A stretch of 64,000 nt of DNA from Pengzhenrongella sicca (lineage in GTDB: Bacteria; Actinomycetota; Actinomycetes; Actinomycetales; Cellulomonadaceae), in assembly GCF_017569225.1 (NCBI RefSeq), contig NZ_CP071868.1, forward strand, positions 310,001-374,000, given 5' to 3'. Below, piece after piece: positions 51,375-60,521 of this stretch. Within the stretch, counting starts at the first letter, position 1; each line of letters opens with the position of its first letter. The notes below the pieces were generated by a model. That model did no database searches and had not been told where the DNA came from. It worked only from the letters and a program-made list of their open reading frames with translations. Position numbers and translations under genes: made by a program.

Positions 51375-52835
51375 GTGAGTGACAGAATGCCGGCAACGCG
51401 GCGCGAGTCCCGCGGCCGGCATCGAGCTCCGGCCGCGCCCACGCGCGCCCGCAGCCAGCGCTCGATGCCCCGGCAGCTGCGCCCCGGTGCGATCACGAAA
51501 GCAGTGCTCACAGCGGGCCTCGTGCTCTCGCTCGGCGGCTACACGATCGCCGAGACCTCGACCCAGCACCAGAGCGTCGTCGCCGACGAGGCCGCCGCCG
51601 CGCAGGCGCAGCGAGCGCAGGACGAGATCGCCGCCGAGCGGGACCGCGCCGTCGAGTCCGCGCGCGACGCCGTCGCCGACGCGACCGCCGTGCAGACCGT
51701 CGCCGCCGGATCGGTGAGCGACGCCGAACTCGCGCCCCTGAGCGCCGCGGTCTCCGAGCTCACCACGCTGATCGACGCCGTTCCCGGCGCCCCGGCGGGC
51801 CTCGAGTCGACGAGCAGCGAGCCGGCCGCGACGACCGAGCCGGCGGACGCGAGCGGCTCGGTGGACCCGACCGACCTCTCCGGCGTCGAGAGTGCCTCGC
51901 GTCCGGTGACCCAGGGCCCCGTGGCCGCGCCGGACACCGAGGCCGCCGGCACCGCCGCGCAGCCCCACGACCTCGCGGGCGCGTTCGCGGCCAGCGACGA
52001 GGCGCGCGAGGTGGCCCGCGAGACCGCCCAGGCCCAGGTCGACGCCGCCGCCGCGGCCGACGCCGCTGCTGCCGCCGATACCGACGACCCGGCTGCCGTC
52101 GCCGACCCGTCCGCCGACGTCGTGGCCGACCCGGCCGCCGACGCCGTGGCCGACCCGGCCGCCGCCGACCCGGCCGCCGCCGACCCGGCCGCCGCCGACG
52201 CAGCCGCCGACCCCGGCGCGACCCCGACGGAGGTCGCGGCGGACGACGCCGCGCCCGACGACGAGGTCGCCGCCGGCATCCTGGCCGCGGCCGCCAAGCT
52301 GGCGGACCTGACCGCGCAGCTCAAGGCGACCTCCGACGCCAACGCGGTGGCCGCCGAGGTCGCCGCCGCGAGCGCCGCGCAGGCCGCGCAGGCCGCCGGC
52401 GTCGCCGCCGAGAAGGAGGCGCAGCGCGAGTCGCTCGCCGCTTACGCCAACGGCCGGATTCCCGCGGACGCGCTTTGCGCGCTGGACTTCGCCCCGTCCC
52501 ACCAGCTGCGCTGCGACGCGGCCGAGGCCCTGGAGCTCCTGAACGCGAGCTATCGCGCCGACGTCGGCACCGACCTCACGGTCACGGACTCCTACCGCTC
52601 CTATGCGGCGCAGGTGTCGTGCGCCCGCACGAAGGGCCGGCTGTGCGCGACCCCGGGTACCTCGAACCACGGTCGCGGCGTCGCGGTCGACCTCGGCGGC
52701 GGCATCGAGAGCTTCGGGTCGTCCGAGCACGCCTGGATGGTCGCCCGCGCGGGCGAGTTCGGCTGGGTCCTGCCGGACTGGGCGAGCCAGAACGGCAGCA
52801 AGAGCGAGCCGTGGCACTGGGAGTTCACCGGCTGA
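51375..52835 (+). CDS. VanY-type D-alanyl-D-alanine carboxypeptidase-like envelope protein 2
   Basis: From GTG 51375 (or ATG 51387) the product is 486 residues. After a basic N-terminus it has one membrane or signal segment (AVLTAGLVLSLGGYTIA, about 42-58), a long Ala-rich coiled-coil region with DPAADAVADPAAADPAA repeats, and a C-terminal VanY domain with DSYRSYAAQ, zinc motif GTSNHGRGVAVDLGGG and EPWHWEFTG. Two pairs of Cys may form disulfides (ADALCALDF/QLRCDA; SCARTKGRLCA). It is paralogous to the gene at 26542. Confidence 0.88.
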   Translation: MSDRMPATRRESRGRHRAPAAPTRARSQRSMPRQLRPGAITKAVLTAGLVLSLGGYTIAETSTQHQSVVADEAAAAQAQRAQDEIAAERDRAVESARDAVADATAVQTVAAGSVSDAELAPLSAAVSELTTLIDAVPGAPAGLESTSSEPAATTEPADASGSVDPTDLSGVESASRPVTQGPVAAPDTEAAGTAAQPHDLAGAFAASDEAREVARETAQAQVDAAAAADAAAAADTDDPAAVADPSADVVADPAADAVADPAAADPAAADPAAADAAADPGATPTEVAADDAAPDDEVAAGILAAAAKLADLTAQLKATSDANAVAAEVAAASAAQAAQAAGVAAEKEAQRESLAAYANGRIPADALCALDFAPSHQLRCDAAEALELLNASYRADVGTDLTVTDSYRSYAAQVSCARTKGRLCATPGTSNHGRGVAVDLGGGIESFGSSEHAWMVARAGEFGWVLPDWASQNGSKSEPWHWEFTG

Positions 52836-52851
52836 CCGTTCGCGATCCGCC

Positions 52852-52873
52852 CCGCGCTGCGGCGAGAGCGCGG
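52852..52873 (+). terminator. Hairpin after VanY-like gene 2
   Basis: CCGCGCT and AGCGCGG form a 7-bp stem with an 8-nt loop, 16 bases after the stop. There is no U tract. Confidence 0.45.
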
Positions 52874-52931
52874 CAGCCCTACGGTGGAGCGCGGCGACGA
52901 TCGGCGTCGCCAGCACGATCGGAGGAGCGTC

Positions 52932-53369
52932 ATGGCCGTCCGCACCGCACGCACCGCATGGAATGGCTCGCTGGCCGAGGGGTCCGGGCAGGTCGAGCTG
53001 AGCAGCTCGGGAGCGGGCACGTTCGACGTCTCGTTCCCGAAGAGGGCGGCGGAGAAGGCCGAGGGCACCACGAGCCCCGAGGAGCTCATCGCCGCGGCGC
53101 ACTCGGCGTGCTACGCCATGCAGCTGTCCGCGATGATCGCCGAGGCGGGCGGGGTGCCGGTGGCGCTCCAGATCAGCGCCGATGTCACGCTCGGGCCGGA
53201 CCCTGCCGGCGGCTTCCGGATCCCGTCCATCGCCCTCACGGTGCGCGGCGAGGTCGAGGGCCTCGACGCTGAGGGCTTCGTGGCGGCCGCGGAGCTCGCC
53301 AAGCAGACCTGCCCGGTGAGCAAGGCGCTCACGGGCACCACGATCACGCTGGACGCGGCGCTCGACTGA
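52932..53369 (+). CDS. OsmC-family peroxiredoxin
   Basis: The 145-residue protein starts at ATG 52932 with GGAGGAG upstream. It has the two redox cysteines of OsmC/Ohr proteins, in AAHSACYAMQLS and AELAKQTCPVSKAL, and the TSPEELIAAAH segment typical of OsmC. It reduces organic hydroperoxides with dithiol electron donors. The expected length and order of motifs favour OsmC over Ohr. Confidence 0.93.
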   Translation: MAVRTARTAWNGSLAEGSGQVELSSSGAGTFDVSFPKRAAEKAEGTTSPEELIAAAHSACYAMQLSAMIAEAGGVPVALQISADVTLGPDPAGGFRIPSIALTVRGEVEGLDAEGFVAAAELAKQTCPVSKALTGTTITLDAALD

Positions 53370-53387
53370 CCGCTCGACCGACCATCG

Positions 53388-53403
53388 GGCCGCCCGGGCG
53401 GCC
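53388..53403. terminator. 16-bp GC palindrome after osmC
   Basis: GGCCGCCCGGGCGGCC is a perfect palindrome that can fold with a 4-nt loop, 19 bases after the OsmC stop. It may be a weak terminator. Confidence 0.4.
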
Positions 53404-53443
53404 GCTCGCCGAACGGTTCGACGCGGGGGCGCCCGGCCGGTGC

Positions 53444-53449
53444 GAGAAT
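53444..53449 (+). promoter_or_regulatory. -10 box of FAD/Fe-S oxidoreductase
   Basis: GAGAAT, preceded by an extended TGC, ends seven bases before GTG 53457. Confidence 0.5.
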
Positions 53450-53456
53450 TTCCCCC

Positions 53457-56402
53457 GTGCCGACCCCGACGACCGCCAGCCTCCCGGCCCGTTCCATCGC
53501 CTCGCGCGCCGAGCTGGTCCACGCGCTGCGCGCCGCGGTGCGCGGCGCCGTCGACGACTCGGCCCGCCGCCGCGCGGAGTACTCGACCGATGCGTCGAAC
53601 TACCGCGTCGTCCCCGAGGTCGTCGTCTTTCCGCAGGACCCTGACGACGTCGTCGCGGCGCTCGCGGTCGCGCGCGCGGCCGGCGTCCCGATCACCACGC
53701 GGGGCGGCGGCACCTCGGTCGCGGGCAACGCCGTCGGCCCCGGGGTGATCCTCGACCTGTCCCGGCACGTCACCGCGATCGGGGCGATCGACCCCGAGGC
53801 CCGGACCGCGCGCGTGCAGCCCGGCGTCATCATGAGCGACCTGCAGCGCGCCGCCGCGCCGTACGGCCTGCGGTTCGGCCCGGATCCGTCGACGCAGGCC
53901 CGCGCGACCCTCGGCGGGATGATCGGCAACAACGCGTGCGGCCCGCGTGCCGTCGCCTACGGGCGCACGGCCGACAACGTGCTCGAGCTCGACGTCGTCG
54001 ACGGCACCGGCCGCCGCTTCACCGCGGGAACCGGGCTCGCCGTCGTGCCCGGGCTCGGCTCGCTGGTCGCGGCGAACCTCGGCACCATCCGCACCGAGCT
54101 GGGCCGGTTCGGGCGCCAGGTGTCGGGCTACTCGCTCGAGCACCTGCTGCCCGAGCGGGGCGCCGACGTGGCGAAGGCGCTCGTCGGCACCGAGGGGACG
54201 GTCGTCACGATCCTCGGCGCGACCGTCCGGCTCGTGCCGGTGCCCACCGCGCCCGTGCTCGTCGTGCTCGGCTACCCGGACATGCCGGCGGCGGCCGACG
54301 TCGTCCCCGCGCTGCTCGCGCACCACCCGCTCGCGATCGAGGGCATGGACGCCCGGCTCGTCGACGTCGTGCGCCGCGTGCGGGGCGCGGCGGCCGTGCC
54401 GGAGCTGCCGGCCGGCGCCGGCTGGCTCATGGTCGAGGTGGGTGCCGACACGCTGGACGAGGCCCTCGCCCGCGCGCATGCGCTTGCCGCCGACGCCGGC
54501 ACGGGTGCCGTGCGCATCTTCCCGCCCGGGGCGGCGGCCACCGCGATGTGGCGCATCCGCGAGGACGGCGCCGGCCTCGGCGGCCGGACGCCCGCCGGCG
54601 CGCAGGCCTGGCCCGGCTTCGAGGACTCGGCGGTGCCGCCCGAACGGCTCGGCGCCTACCTGCGCGAGCTCGAGGCCCTGATGGCCGCCCGCGGCGTCGA
54701 CGGCCTCACCTACGGCCACTTCGGCGACGGGTGCATCCACCTGCGCCTCGACATCCCGCTCGCCGACCAGGCGACCGCGGGCCCGAACCTGCGCGGGTTC
54801 CTGCTCGACGCCGGGCGGCTCGTCGCGGCGCACGGGGGGTCGATGTCGGGCGAGCACGGCGACGGCCGCGCGCGCAGCGAGCTGCTGCCGCTGATGTACT
54901 CGCCCGCGGCGATCGATCTGTTCGCGCAGTTCAAGCACCTTCTGGACCCGGACGACCGGCTCAACCCGGGCGTCCTCGTGCGCCCGCGGCCCGTCGACGC
55001 CGACCTGCGGCGCCCGGCCGCGCTGCCGCTGGCGGCGACCACCGGCTTCGCCTTCGCGCACGACGGCGGCGACCTCACCACCGCGGTGCACCGCTGCGTC
55101 GGGGTCGGCAAGTGCCGCGCCGACAACACCGCGGCGGGCGGGTTCATGTGCCCGTCCTACCTCGCGACGCGCGACGAGAAGGACTCGACCCGCGGCCGGG
55201 CCCGCGTGCTGCAGGAGATGGCGAACGGCACGCTCGTGACCAAGGGCTGGGGCGCGCCCGAGGTCCGCGAGTCGCTCGACCTGTGCCTGAGCTGCAAGGC
55301 GTGCTCGAGCGACTGCCCGGCGGGCGTCGACATGGCGCAGTACAAGGCCGAGGTGCTGCACCGCACGTACCGCCGGCGCCTGCGCCCGATGAACCACTAC
55401 GCGCTGGGCTGGCTGCCCCGCTGGGCCCGGCTCGCCGGCCTCGCGCCGCGCCTGCTCAACGCCGTGCTCGGGTTCCGGCCGATCGCGAAGCTCGTGCTCG
55501 CGGCCGGCGGCATGGACACGCGCCGGCAGATCCCCCAGTTCGCCGCCGTGCCGTTCCGGACCTGGTGGCGCCGCGCCGACGACGCCGTCGTCGACGCGAC
55601 CGCCGCCGGCACCTCCGCCCGCACGCCGGTCGTGCTGTGGGTCGACTCGTTCAGCGACGCCATGGATCCCGGCGTGCCGCAGGCGGCGGTGCGCGTGCTG
55701 CGGGCCGCCGGGTACGAGGTGATCGTCCCGGACGAGCAGGCCTGCTGCGGGCTCACCTGGATCAGCACCGGCCAGCTCGAGGGTGCGCGACGGCGCCTGA
55801 CGCACCTGCTCGGCGTGCTCGGGCCGTACGCCGTCAACGGCATCCCGATCGTGGGCCTCGAGCCGTCGTGCACCGCTGTGCTCCGCTCCGACCTGGCCGA
55901 GCTCGTGCCGGACGACCCGCGCGCGGTCGCCGTCGCCCGCGCGACGCGCACGCTCGCCGAGCTGCTGTCCGCGCCCGCCCCGATCGGGCCGGACCCGGCG
56001 TCGGGGTGGCGCGTGCCCGACCTGACGGGGGTCACGGCCGTCGTGCAGCCGCACTGCCACCAACACGCCGTGATGGGCTTCGACGCCGACCGGGCGCTGC
56101 TCGAGGCCGGGGGCGCGACGATCACGACGCTCGCGGGCTGCTGCGGGCTCGCGGGCAACTTCGGGATGGAGAAGGGGCACTACGAGGTGTCCGTCGCGGT
56201 CGCCGAGAACGCCCTGCTGCCCGCGCTGCGGGCCGCCGCGCCGGGCGACGTGTTCCTCGCGGACGGCTTCTCGTGCCGCACGCAGGCCGAACAGCTCGCG
56301 GGCGTCACGGGCCTGTCCCTGGCCGAGCTGCTGGCCACCCGGCTCCCGGCCGGCTCCGCCCCCGGCGCCTCGGCCGGCCCCCAGGAGCATCCGGAGCGGT
56401 AG
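53457..56402 (+). CDS. FAD-binding and (4Fe-4S) oxidoreductase, D-lactate/glycolate dehydrogenase-like fusion
   Basis: The 981-residue protein joins a VAO-type FAD domain to an iron-sulphur domain. The FAD part has VVFPQDPDDVVAALAVARAAGV, PITTRGGGTSVAG and GGMIGNNACGPRAVAYG, and its C-terminal cap ends at DDRLNPGVLV near residue 510. Two cysteine clusters follow, CVGVGKCR...MCP from residue 547 and CLSCKACSSDCPAG (610-623), then two CCG motifs (CCGLTW near 763 and CCGLAGNFGM near 900). It likely oxidises D-2-hydroxyacids such as D-lactate and passes electrons to quinone. Close relatives are sometimes called Dld/GlcD-like; the substrate is inferred. Confidence 0.9.
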   Translation: MPTPTTASLPARSIASRAELVHALRAAVRGAVDDSARRRAEYSTDASNYRVVPEVVVFPQDPDDVVAALAVARAAGVPITTRGGGTSVAGNAVGPGVILDLSRHVTAIGAIDPEARTARVQPGVIMSDLQRAAAPYGLRFGPDPSTQARATLGGMIGNNACGPRAVAYGRTADNVLELDVVDGTGRRFTAGTGLAVVPGLGSLVAANLGTIRTELGRFGRQVSGYSLEHLLPERGADVAKALVGTEGTVVTILGATVRLVPVPTAPVLVVLGYPDMPAAADVVPALLAHHPLAIEGMDARLVDVVRRVRGAAAVPELPAGAGWLMVEVGADTLDEALARAHALAADAGTGAVRIFPPGAAATAMWRIREDGAGLGGRTPAGAQAWPGFEDSAVPPERLGAYLRELEALMAARGVDGLTYGHFGDGCIHLRLDIPLADQATAGPNLRGFLLDAGRLVAAHGGSMSGEHGDGRARSELLPLMYSPAAIDLFAQFKHLLDPDDRLNPGVLVRPRPVDADLRRPAALPLAATTGFAFAHDGGDLTTAVHRCVGVGKCRADNTAAGGFMCPSYLATRDEKDSTRGRARVLQEMANGTLVTKGWGAPEVRESLDLCLSCKACSSDCPAGVDMAQYKAEVLHRTYRRRLRPMNHYALGWLPRWARLAGLAPRLLNAVLGFRPIAKLVLAAGGMDTRRQIPQFAAVPFRTWWRRADDAVVDATAAGTSARTPVVLWVDSFSDAMDPGVPQAAVRVLRAAGYEVIVPDEQACCGLTWISTGQLEGARRRLTHLLGVLGPYAVNGIPIVGLEPSCTAVLRSDLAELVPDDPRAVAVARATRTLAELLSAPAPIGPDPASGWRVPDLTGVTAVVQPHCHQHAVMGFDADRALLEAGGATITTLAGCCGLAGNFGMEKGHYEVSVAVAENALLPALRAAAPGDVFLADGFSCRTQAEQLAGVTGLSLAELLATRLPAGSAPGASAGPQEHPER

Positions 56403-56559
56403 GCGCCGCCCCGGCGCGCGGCGACTCGCCGAGGGTTGGGCGGCTTCGCGGGTAGAGGGCCCGGCATGGCAGAGTGGGCGCACCGCGCGCGAGGCCGCCC
56501 GACGTTTCGGGTCGGTGACGACGTGCGCGCGGTCGACGTGCGCGGGGGAGTACCAGGGA

Positions 56560-57654
56560 ATGCCGATCTTCGAGCTCGATGCGGGCCGCCCCGTCCTGGT
56601 AGAGCCGATGCAGCCCGCCGCTGGAACCTTCCCGACGGATTCCGCCTCCGTCGTCGCGAACCACCTCGGCAGCCTGCTCGGCGAGCACCTGTTCCCCGTC
56701 TCGACTCGCCAGCAGCGCGGCGACGGCCCGCACCTGCTCGCGGTGGACGCCGCCGGTCAGCCGATCGTCGTCGAGGTCGTCTCCACGCTCGACGCCGAGG
56801 CGCTCGTGCGGGCGCTGCGGTACGCGGGCGCCGCCGCCCGGCTCACCTCCGCCGACCTCGCGCGCTCATACCACGCCGGCCCCGAGAAGTTCGCGACGGA
56901 GCTCGTCGCCTTCCGGGAGAACGTCCCGGTCGCGGCCGTGCACGCCGCCGCCCGGCACGCCGGCGCGCGGCTGCTGCTCGTGTGCTCGGAGGTCGCGGAG
57001 GCGGCCGTCGACGCCGTCGAGTTCCTGCGCCAGTCCGGCCGCCAGGTCCAGGTGCTCCAGGTCGGCGTGCTCCAGGGCTCGGACGGCCGCCGCTACGTCG
57101 ACGTCTCGCCGATGGTCCCCCAGACCCCCGCGCGGCGCGCGGTCGAACCGGCGGTCTTCGAGCCCCTGCCCGAGCCGGGGCCCGTCGCGCATCGCCACGC
57201 CGGGCCGGCGCGGGCCGAGCCCGCGTCGCACATCGACCGGATGCGGGACACCGCGTCCACGCCGCCCGTGCCCGCCGAGCCGCCGGAGGCCGCGGCGACC
57301 GGTCCGATCCCGAGCGCGGGCGCCGCGGCGCCGGTCGGCACCTTCCCGTTCGTGCTGCCGGTTCCCGTCGGCCCGGCCGCGGGAGTCCCGCTCTCGCCCG
57401 ACCCGGTGCTCGTCGCGCTCGCGGCGGACCTCGCCACCGCGACCACGCTGGTCTGGGCCCGCCGACGCCGCGGCCAGCGTCTGGTCGCCACGCTCCGCCT
57501 CGACGGCCTCCTCCAGCTGCCCGACGGCGCGGTCTTCGCCGATCCGGACGCCGCGGCGGCCGCGGCGTCCGACTCGGAGTACGCGACCGACGGCTGGCGG
57601 GTGTGGCGCCTGGGCGACGACGGCCCGACGCTCGGCGACGTCCGGGCCTCCTGA
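56560..57654 (+). CDS. Putative nuclease-fold protein with C-terminal RAMA domain
   Basis: From ATG 56560 (GGGGGAG upstream) the product is 364 residues. Residues 40-150 contain LLAVDAAGQPIVVEVV and a following helical region, a pattern like the Asp-x-n-Glu-x-Val core of PD-(D/E)XK enzymes although the lysine is not evident. A Pro/Ala linker leads to a C-terminal RAMA-type domain: LRLDGLLQLPDGAVFADP then DAAAAAA and TDGWRVWRLGDDG. RAMA modules occur on restriction-modification and modified-DNA-binding proteins. No methylase is adjacent, so the role is unclear. Confidence 0.65.
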   Translation: MPIFELDAGRPVLVEPMQPAAGTFPTDSASVVANHLGSLLGEHLFPVSTRQQRGDGPHLLAVDAAGQPIVVEVVSTLDAEALVRALRYAGAAARLTSADLARSYHAGPEKFATELVAFRENVPVAAVHAAARHAGARLLLVCSEVAEAAVDAVEFLRQSGRQVQVLQVGVLQGSDGRRYVDVSPMVPQTPARRAVEPAVFEPLPEPGPVAHRHAGPARAEPASHIDRMRDTASTPPVPAEPPEAAATGPIPSAGAAAPVGTFPFVLPVPVGPAAGVPLSPDPVLVALAADLATATTLVWARRRRGQRLVATLRLDGLLQLPDGAVFADPDAAAAAASDSEYATDGWRVWRLGDDGPTLGDVRAS

Positions 57655-57660
57655 GCCGGG

Positions 57661-58683
57661 TCAGGCCCGCTCGACCCAGCCGTACCCCAGGAGCCACCGC
57701 GCGAGCTCGGCGTACAGGTGCGTCCGGACCGGTTCGGGCGAGAGCGTGAGGTCGTGCACGCCGTCCGCGATCCGGACGACGGTCACCACGGGGCCGAGCT
57801 GCACCGCGCGGCGCACGATCACCTCGACGTCGAGCACGGTGTCCGCCGACCGCATGGCCTCGCTCCAGCGCGCGCTGAAGAGGCTGTGCGTGGCGGCGAG
57901 CGTGAGGATCGGGACGTCGATCGACAGGCCACGGGCGACCTCGGCGTGGCCGGCGATGATCGCGCGCAGCCAGCCGGCCCGCACCGGGAACGCCGGCGTC
58001 GGTCGCCACTGCGGGTCGACGGTCCACTCCCCGCCGCCGGTCACGCCGATCGTGCGCGCGTAGTAGCCCGGGTCGATGTTGGGCAGCGGGGTCTTGGGCT
58101 GGAACCGGGCGAGCTGGCTGACGGCGGGCGTGCTGACGTTCCGCAGCACCGCGGAGCCCTGCAGCTCGAGCCACGGGCTGTTGAGCACCAGCGCGCAGAC
58201 CTCGCCCGGGTTGTGCTCGGCCCAGAGGGCGCCGATGAGCCCGCCGGTCGAGTGGCCCATGTACACGACGCGGACGTCGTCGCCGAGGTCGTCGCGGATC
58301 ACCGCCATGGCGGCGGCCAGGTCCGCGTCGTATTCGCCGAGGCGCTCGATGTACCCGGGCGTCTGGTAGGGGCGCAGGCTGCGCCCGTACTTGCGCAGGT
58401 CGAGCGCGTAGAACCGTGCGCCCTGGCCGTGGAAGAACTCCGCCAGCTCGGTCTGGAAGAAGTAGTCGCTCCAGCCGTGCACGTACAGCACAGCCCTCTC
58501 GGCCCCGAGGTCACCAGGCCCGCTCGTGGTCGGGCGCGCGTCCGCGGCCGGGGCAGCGGGCGCGGCCGACGGGCGGTAGCGCACGAGGGTGGCCACGACC
58601 GGGCCCTCGTCGTCCACGCCGAGGTCGAGGGACAGCGCCTGGTAGTCGGAGCCGAGAACGTCGGCCGTCCAGGTGGCTGTCAT
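57661..58683 (-). CDS. Alpha/beta hydrolase (serine hydrolase, lysophospholipase-like)
   Basis: The 340-residue protein has the oxyanion motif VLYVHGWSDYFFQ, nucleophile elbow YMGHSTGGLIGALWAE, and a C-terminal catalytic His in ADGVHDLTLS. YALDLRKYGRSLRPYQTPGY resembles monoglyceride lipase-type hydrolases. No signal peptide is present. Gene order places it directly downstream of the quinone-oxidoreductase gene (6-base gap), so they may be co-transcribed. The substrate is unknown. Confidence 0.88.
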   Translation of the reverse strand: MTATWTADVLGSDYQALSLDLGVDDEGPVVATLVRYRPSAAPAAPAADARPTTSGPGDLGAERAVLYVHGWSDYFFQTELAEFFHGQGARFYALDLRKYGRSLRPYQTPGYIERLGEYDADLAAAMAVIRDDLGDDVRVVYMGHSTGGLIGALWAEHNPGEVCALVLNSPWLELQGSAVLRNVSTPAVSQLARFQPKTPLPNIDPGYYARTIGVTGGGEWTVDPQWRPTPAFPVRAGWLRAIIAGHAEVARGLSIDVPILTLAATHSLFSARWSEAMRSADTVLDVEVIVRRAVQLGPVVTVVRIADGVHDLTLSPEPVRTHLYAELARWLLGYGWVERA

Positions 58684-58689
58684 GGCCGG

Positions 58690-59649
58690 TCAGACCGTCA
58701 GCACGATCTTGCCGAACTGCCCGCCCTCATGCATGCGCGCGAGCCCCTCGCCCGCGCGGGCGAGCGGCAGCTCGGTGTCGATCAGGGGCCGGACGCCGGT
58801 GCGCACCAGCAGGTTGAGCAGGCCCTCGAAGTCCTCCTTGGAGCCCATGGTCACGCCGACGACGGAGATCTCGAGGAAGAAGATCCGCTGGAGCTCGGCG
58901 GCGGAGGCGTCGCCCGACGTCGCGCCCGCGACGACGATCGTCCCGCCCGGCCGGACCGACTTCACCGAGTGGCTCCAGGTCGCGGCGCCGACGGTCTCGA
59001 GCACCACGTCGACCTTGGCCGGCAGCCGCCCGCCGGGCTCGAACGCCCCGGCCGCGCCGAGCTCGATCGCGCGCGCCCGCTTGGCGGCGTCCCGGCTGGT
59101 CACGTACACCTCGAGCCCGGCCGCCGCGCCGAGCAGCACCGCGGCGGTCGAGACCCCGCCGCCAGCGCCCTGCACCAGCACGCGGTTGCCGGGCTTCGCG
59201 CGGCCGGCGGTGAACAGCATCCGGTAGGCGGTCAGCCACGCGGTGGGCAGGCAGGCGGCCTCGGCGAAGGAGAGCTCGGCGGGCTTGTCGACCAGGTTCC
59301 AGGTCGGCATCGCGACGCGCTCCGCGAGCGTGCCGGGGTACCGCTCGGAGGGCATGCTCCGTGTCTCGGTCGGGCCGACGCCGTGCCCGGTGGCGCCGAT
59401 CACGCCGTGCACGACGACCTCACGCCCGTCGGCGGTGACCCCCGCGGCATCGGTGCCGAGGATCATCGGGAGCTGCTTCTCGCGCAGGCCGACCCCGCGC
59501 AGGGACCACAGGTCGTGGTGGTTGATGCTCGCCGCGCGCACCTCGATCGTGCTCCAGTGCTCCCGGGCCTCGGGCTCGGGGCGGTCCCCGACCTCGAGGG
59601 CGCTCAGGGGGTCGTGCGGGGCGAACCGGGCGGCGTAGGCAGCGAGCAT
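58690..59649 (-). CDS. Zinc-type alcohol dehydrogenase/quinone oxidoreductase family (MDR)
   Basis: The 319-residue protein has INHHDLWSLRGVG (GroES-like domain), GTDAAGVTADGREVVVHGVIG, and the nucleotide-binding LVQGAGGGVSTAAVLLGAA of the MDR superfamily. The Cys ligands of the structural zinc are missing, so it is a zinc-free quinone-oxidoreductase-like member, probably NADPH-dependent. It is upstream of the alpha/beta hydrolase and 46 bases after the DinB-like gene on the same strand. Confidence 0.9.
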   Translation of the reverse strand: MLAAYAARFAPHDPLSALEVGDRPEPEAREHWSTIEVRAASINHHDLWSLRGVGLREKQLPMILGTDAAGVTADGREVVVHGVIGATGHGVGPTETRSMPSERYPGTLAERVAMPTWNLVDKPAELSFAEAACLPTAWLTAYRMLFTAGRAKPGNRVLVQGAGGGVSTAAVLLGAAAGLEVYVTSRDAAKRARAIELGAAGAFEPGGRLPAKVDVVLETVGAATWSHSVKSVRPGGTIVVAGATSGDASAAELQRIFFLEISVVGVTMGSKEDFEGLLNLLVRTGVRPLIDTELPLARAGEGLARMHEGGQFGKIVLTV

Positions 59650-59695
59650 CCGGCCAGCGTAGGGCAGGCGGGCGTGCGCCCACCGCGTGGCGTCG

Positions 59696-60427
59696 CTAGA
59701 GCAGCGGCAGCATCCGGCCGAGGTCGGGCACCGAGTCGGAGGTGAACCGGGGGGCGAGCGCGTCGCCGAGCCGGTCCGGCCCGCGCGGCAGCCGGCCCGT
59801 CGCGAGCCGCACCCACAGCAACGGGTCCCGCAGCTCGAGGCTCCAGCCGCCGCGCGCGACGACGATCCCCAGCAGGGCCTGGGCGGTGAGCTCGAGCGCG
59901 TCGGGGTCCACGGGGTGGTCCCCGAAGCGCGGGACGGACCGGTCGAGGTCGTCGCCGTGGACCACGAGCTCGATGAGGCGCGAGAGCGCCATGTCGGAGA
60001 GCAGGATCGGCGCCCGCGGGGTCTGGACCACGCGGTCGTGGGGGCCGAGCGCCGCGAGCCGGGCCACGGCCGCGGCGGCCATCCGGTCCACGGCGGCCAG
60101 CGGGGCCGGCGCGATCTCGGACGCGAGCTCGCGGGTGGACTGCACGACCTCCTCGGAGCGGTCGTGGAACGCGCTGAAGTACTCGGCCAGCGTCAGTGGC
60201 GTGACCGCGGGCGCGGCCGGCTCCGCGACGGCGAGCGCGTTCAGGGCGCGGCCCACGTGGGCCACGAGCTCGACGACCGTGTACCCCGGCAGCGCGCTCG
60301 GGGCGTCGACGACGTGGCCCGGGTCGTCCGCGAAGACCCGCCCGAGCCAGGCCCGCAACGTGCGCCACTGGCGCTCGAGCAGGGTCGAGGCGGTCGCGAG
60401 GTCGGCACGCGTGCTGCGCCCGGTCAT
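59696..60427 (-). CDS. DinB/maleylpyruvate isomerase N-domain family protein
   Basis: The 243-residue protein is a four-helix-bundle type protein with VDAPSALPGYTVVELVAHVGRALNALA (helix carrying the first metal His), and a later LIELVVHGDDLDRSVPRF segment with the second His-Asp. This matches the TIGR03083/MDMPI family, which uses mycothiol or divalent metal. Function in this genome is unknown; mycothiol-dependent detoxification is a possibility. The same-strand neighbours may form a transcription unit. Confidence 0.8.
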   Translation of the reverse strand: MTGRSTRADLATASTLLERQWRTLRAWLGRVFADDPGHVVDAPSALPGYTVVELVAHVGRALNALAVAEPAAPAVTPLTLAEYFSAFHDRSEEVVQSTRELASEIAPAPLAAVDRMAAAAVARLAALGPHDRVVQTPRAPILLSDMALSRLIELVVHGDDLDRSVPRFGDHPVDPDALELTAQALLGIVVARGGWSLELRDPLLWVRLATGRLPRGPDRLGDALAPRFTSDSVPDLGRMLPLL

Positions 60428-60521
60428 GAGAGCCGCCCGGTCATGACAGCCATAGTGCCCCCGGGCCGCGCTCCTCGCCAGGGTCGTTCGCCGCCCGGTC
60501 GTTCGCCGCCAGGGGTCGGGC

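Noticed and set aside
51333-56483. A very long reverse-strand open frame (over 1,700 codons)
   Set aside because: It lies opposite the VanY-like, OsmC and FAD/Fe-S genes; it is a by-product of high GC at third positions.
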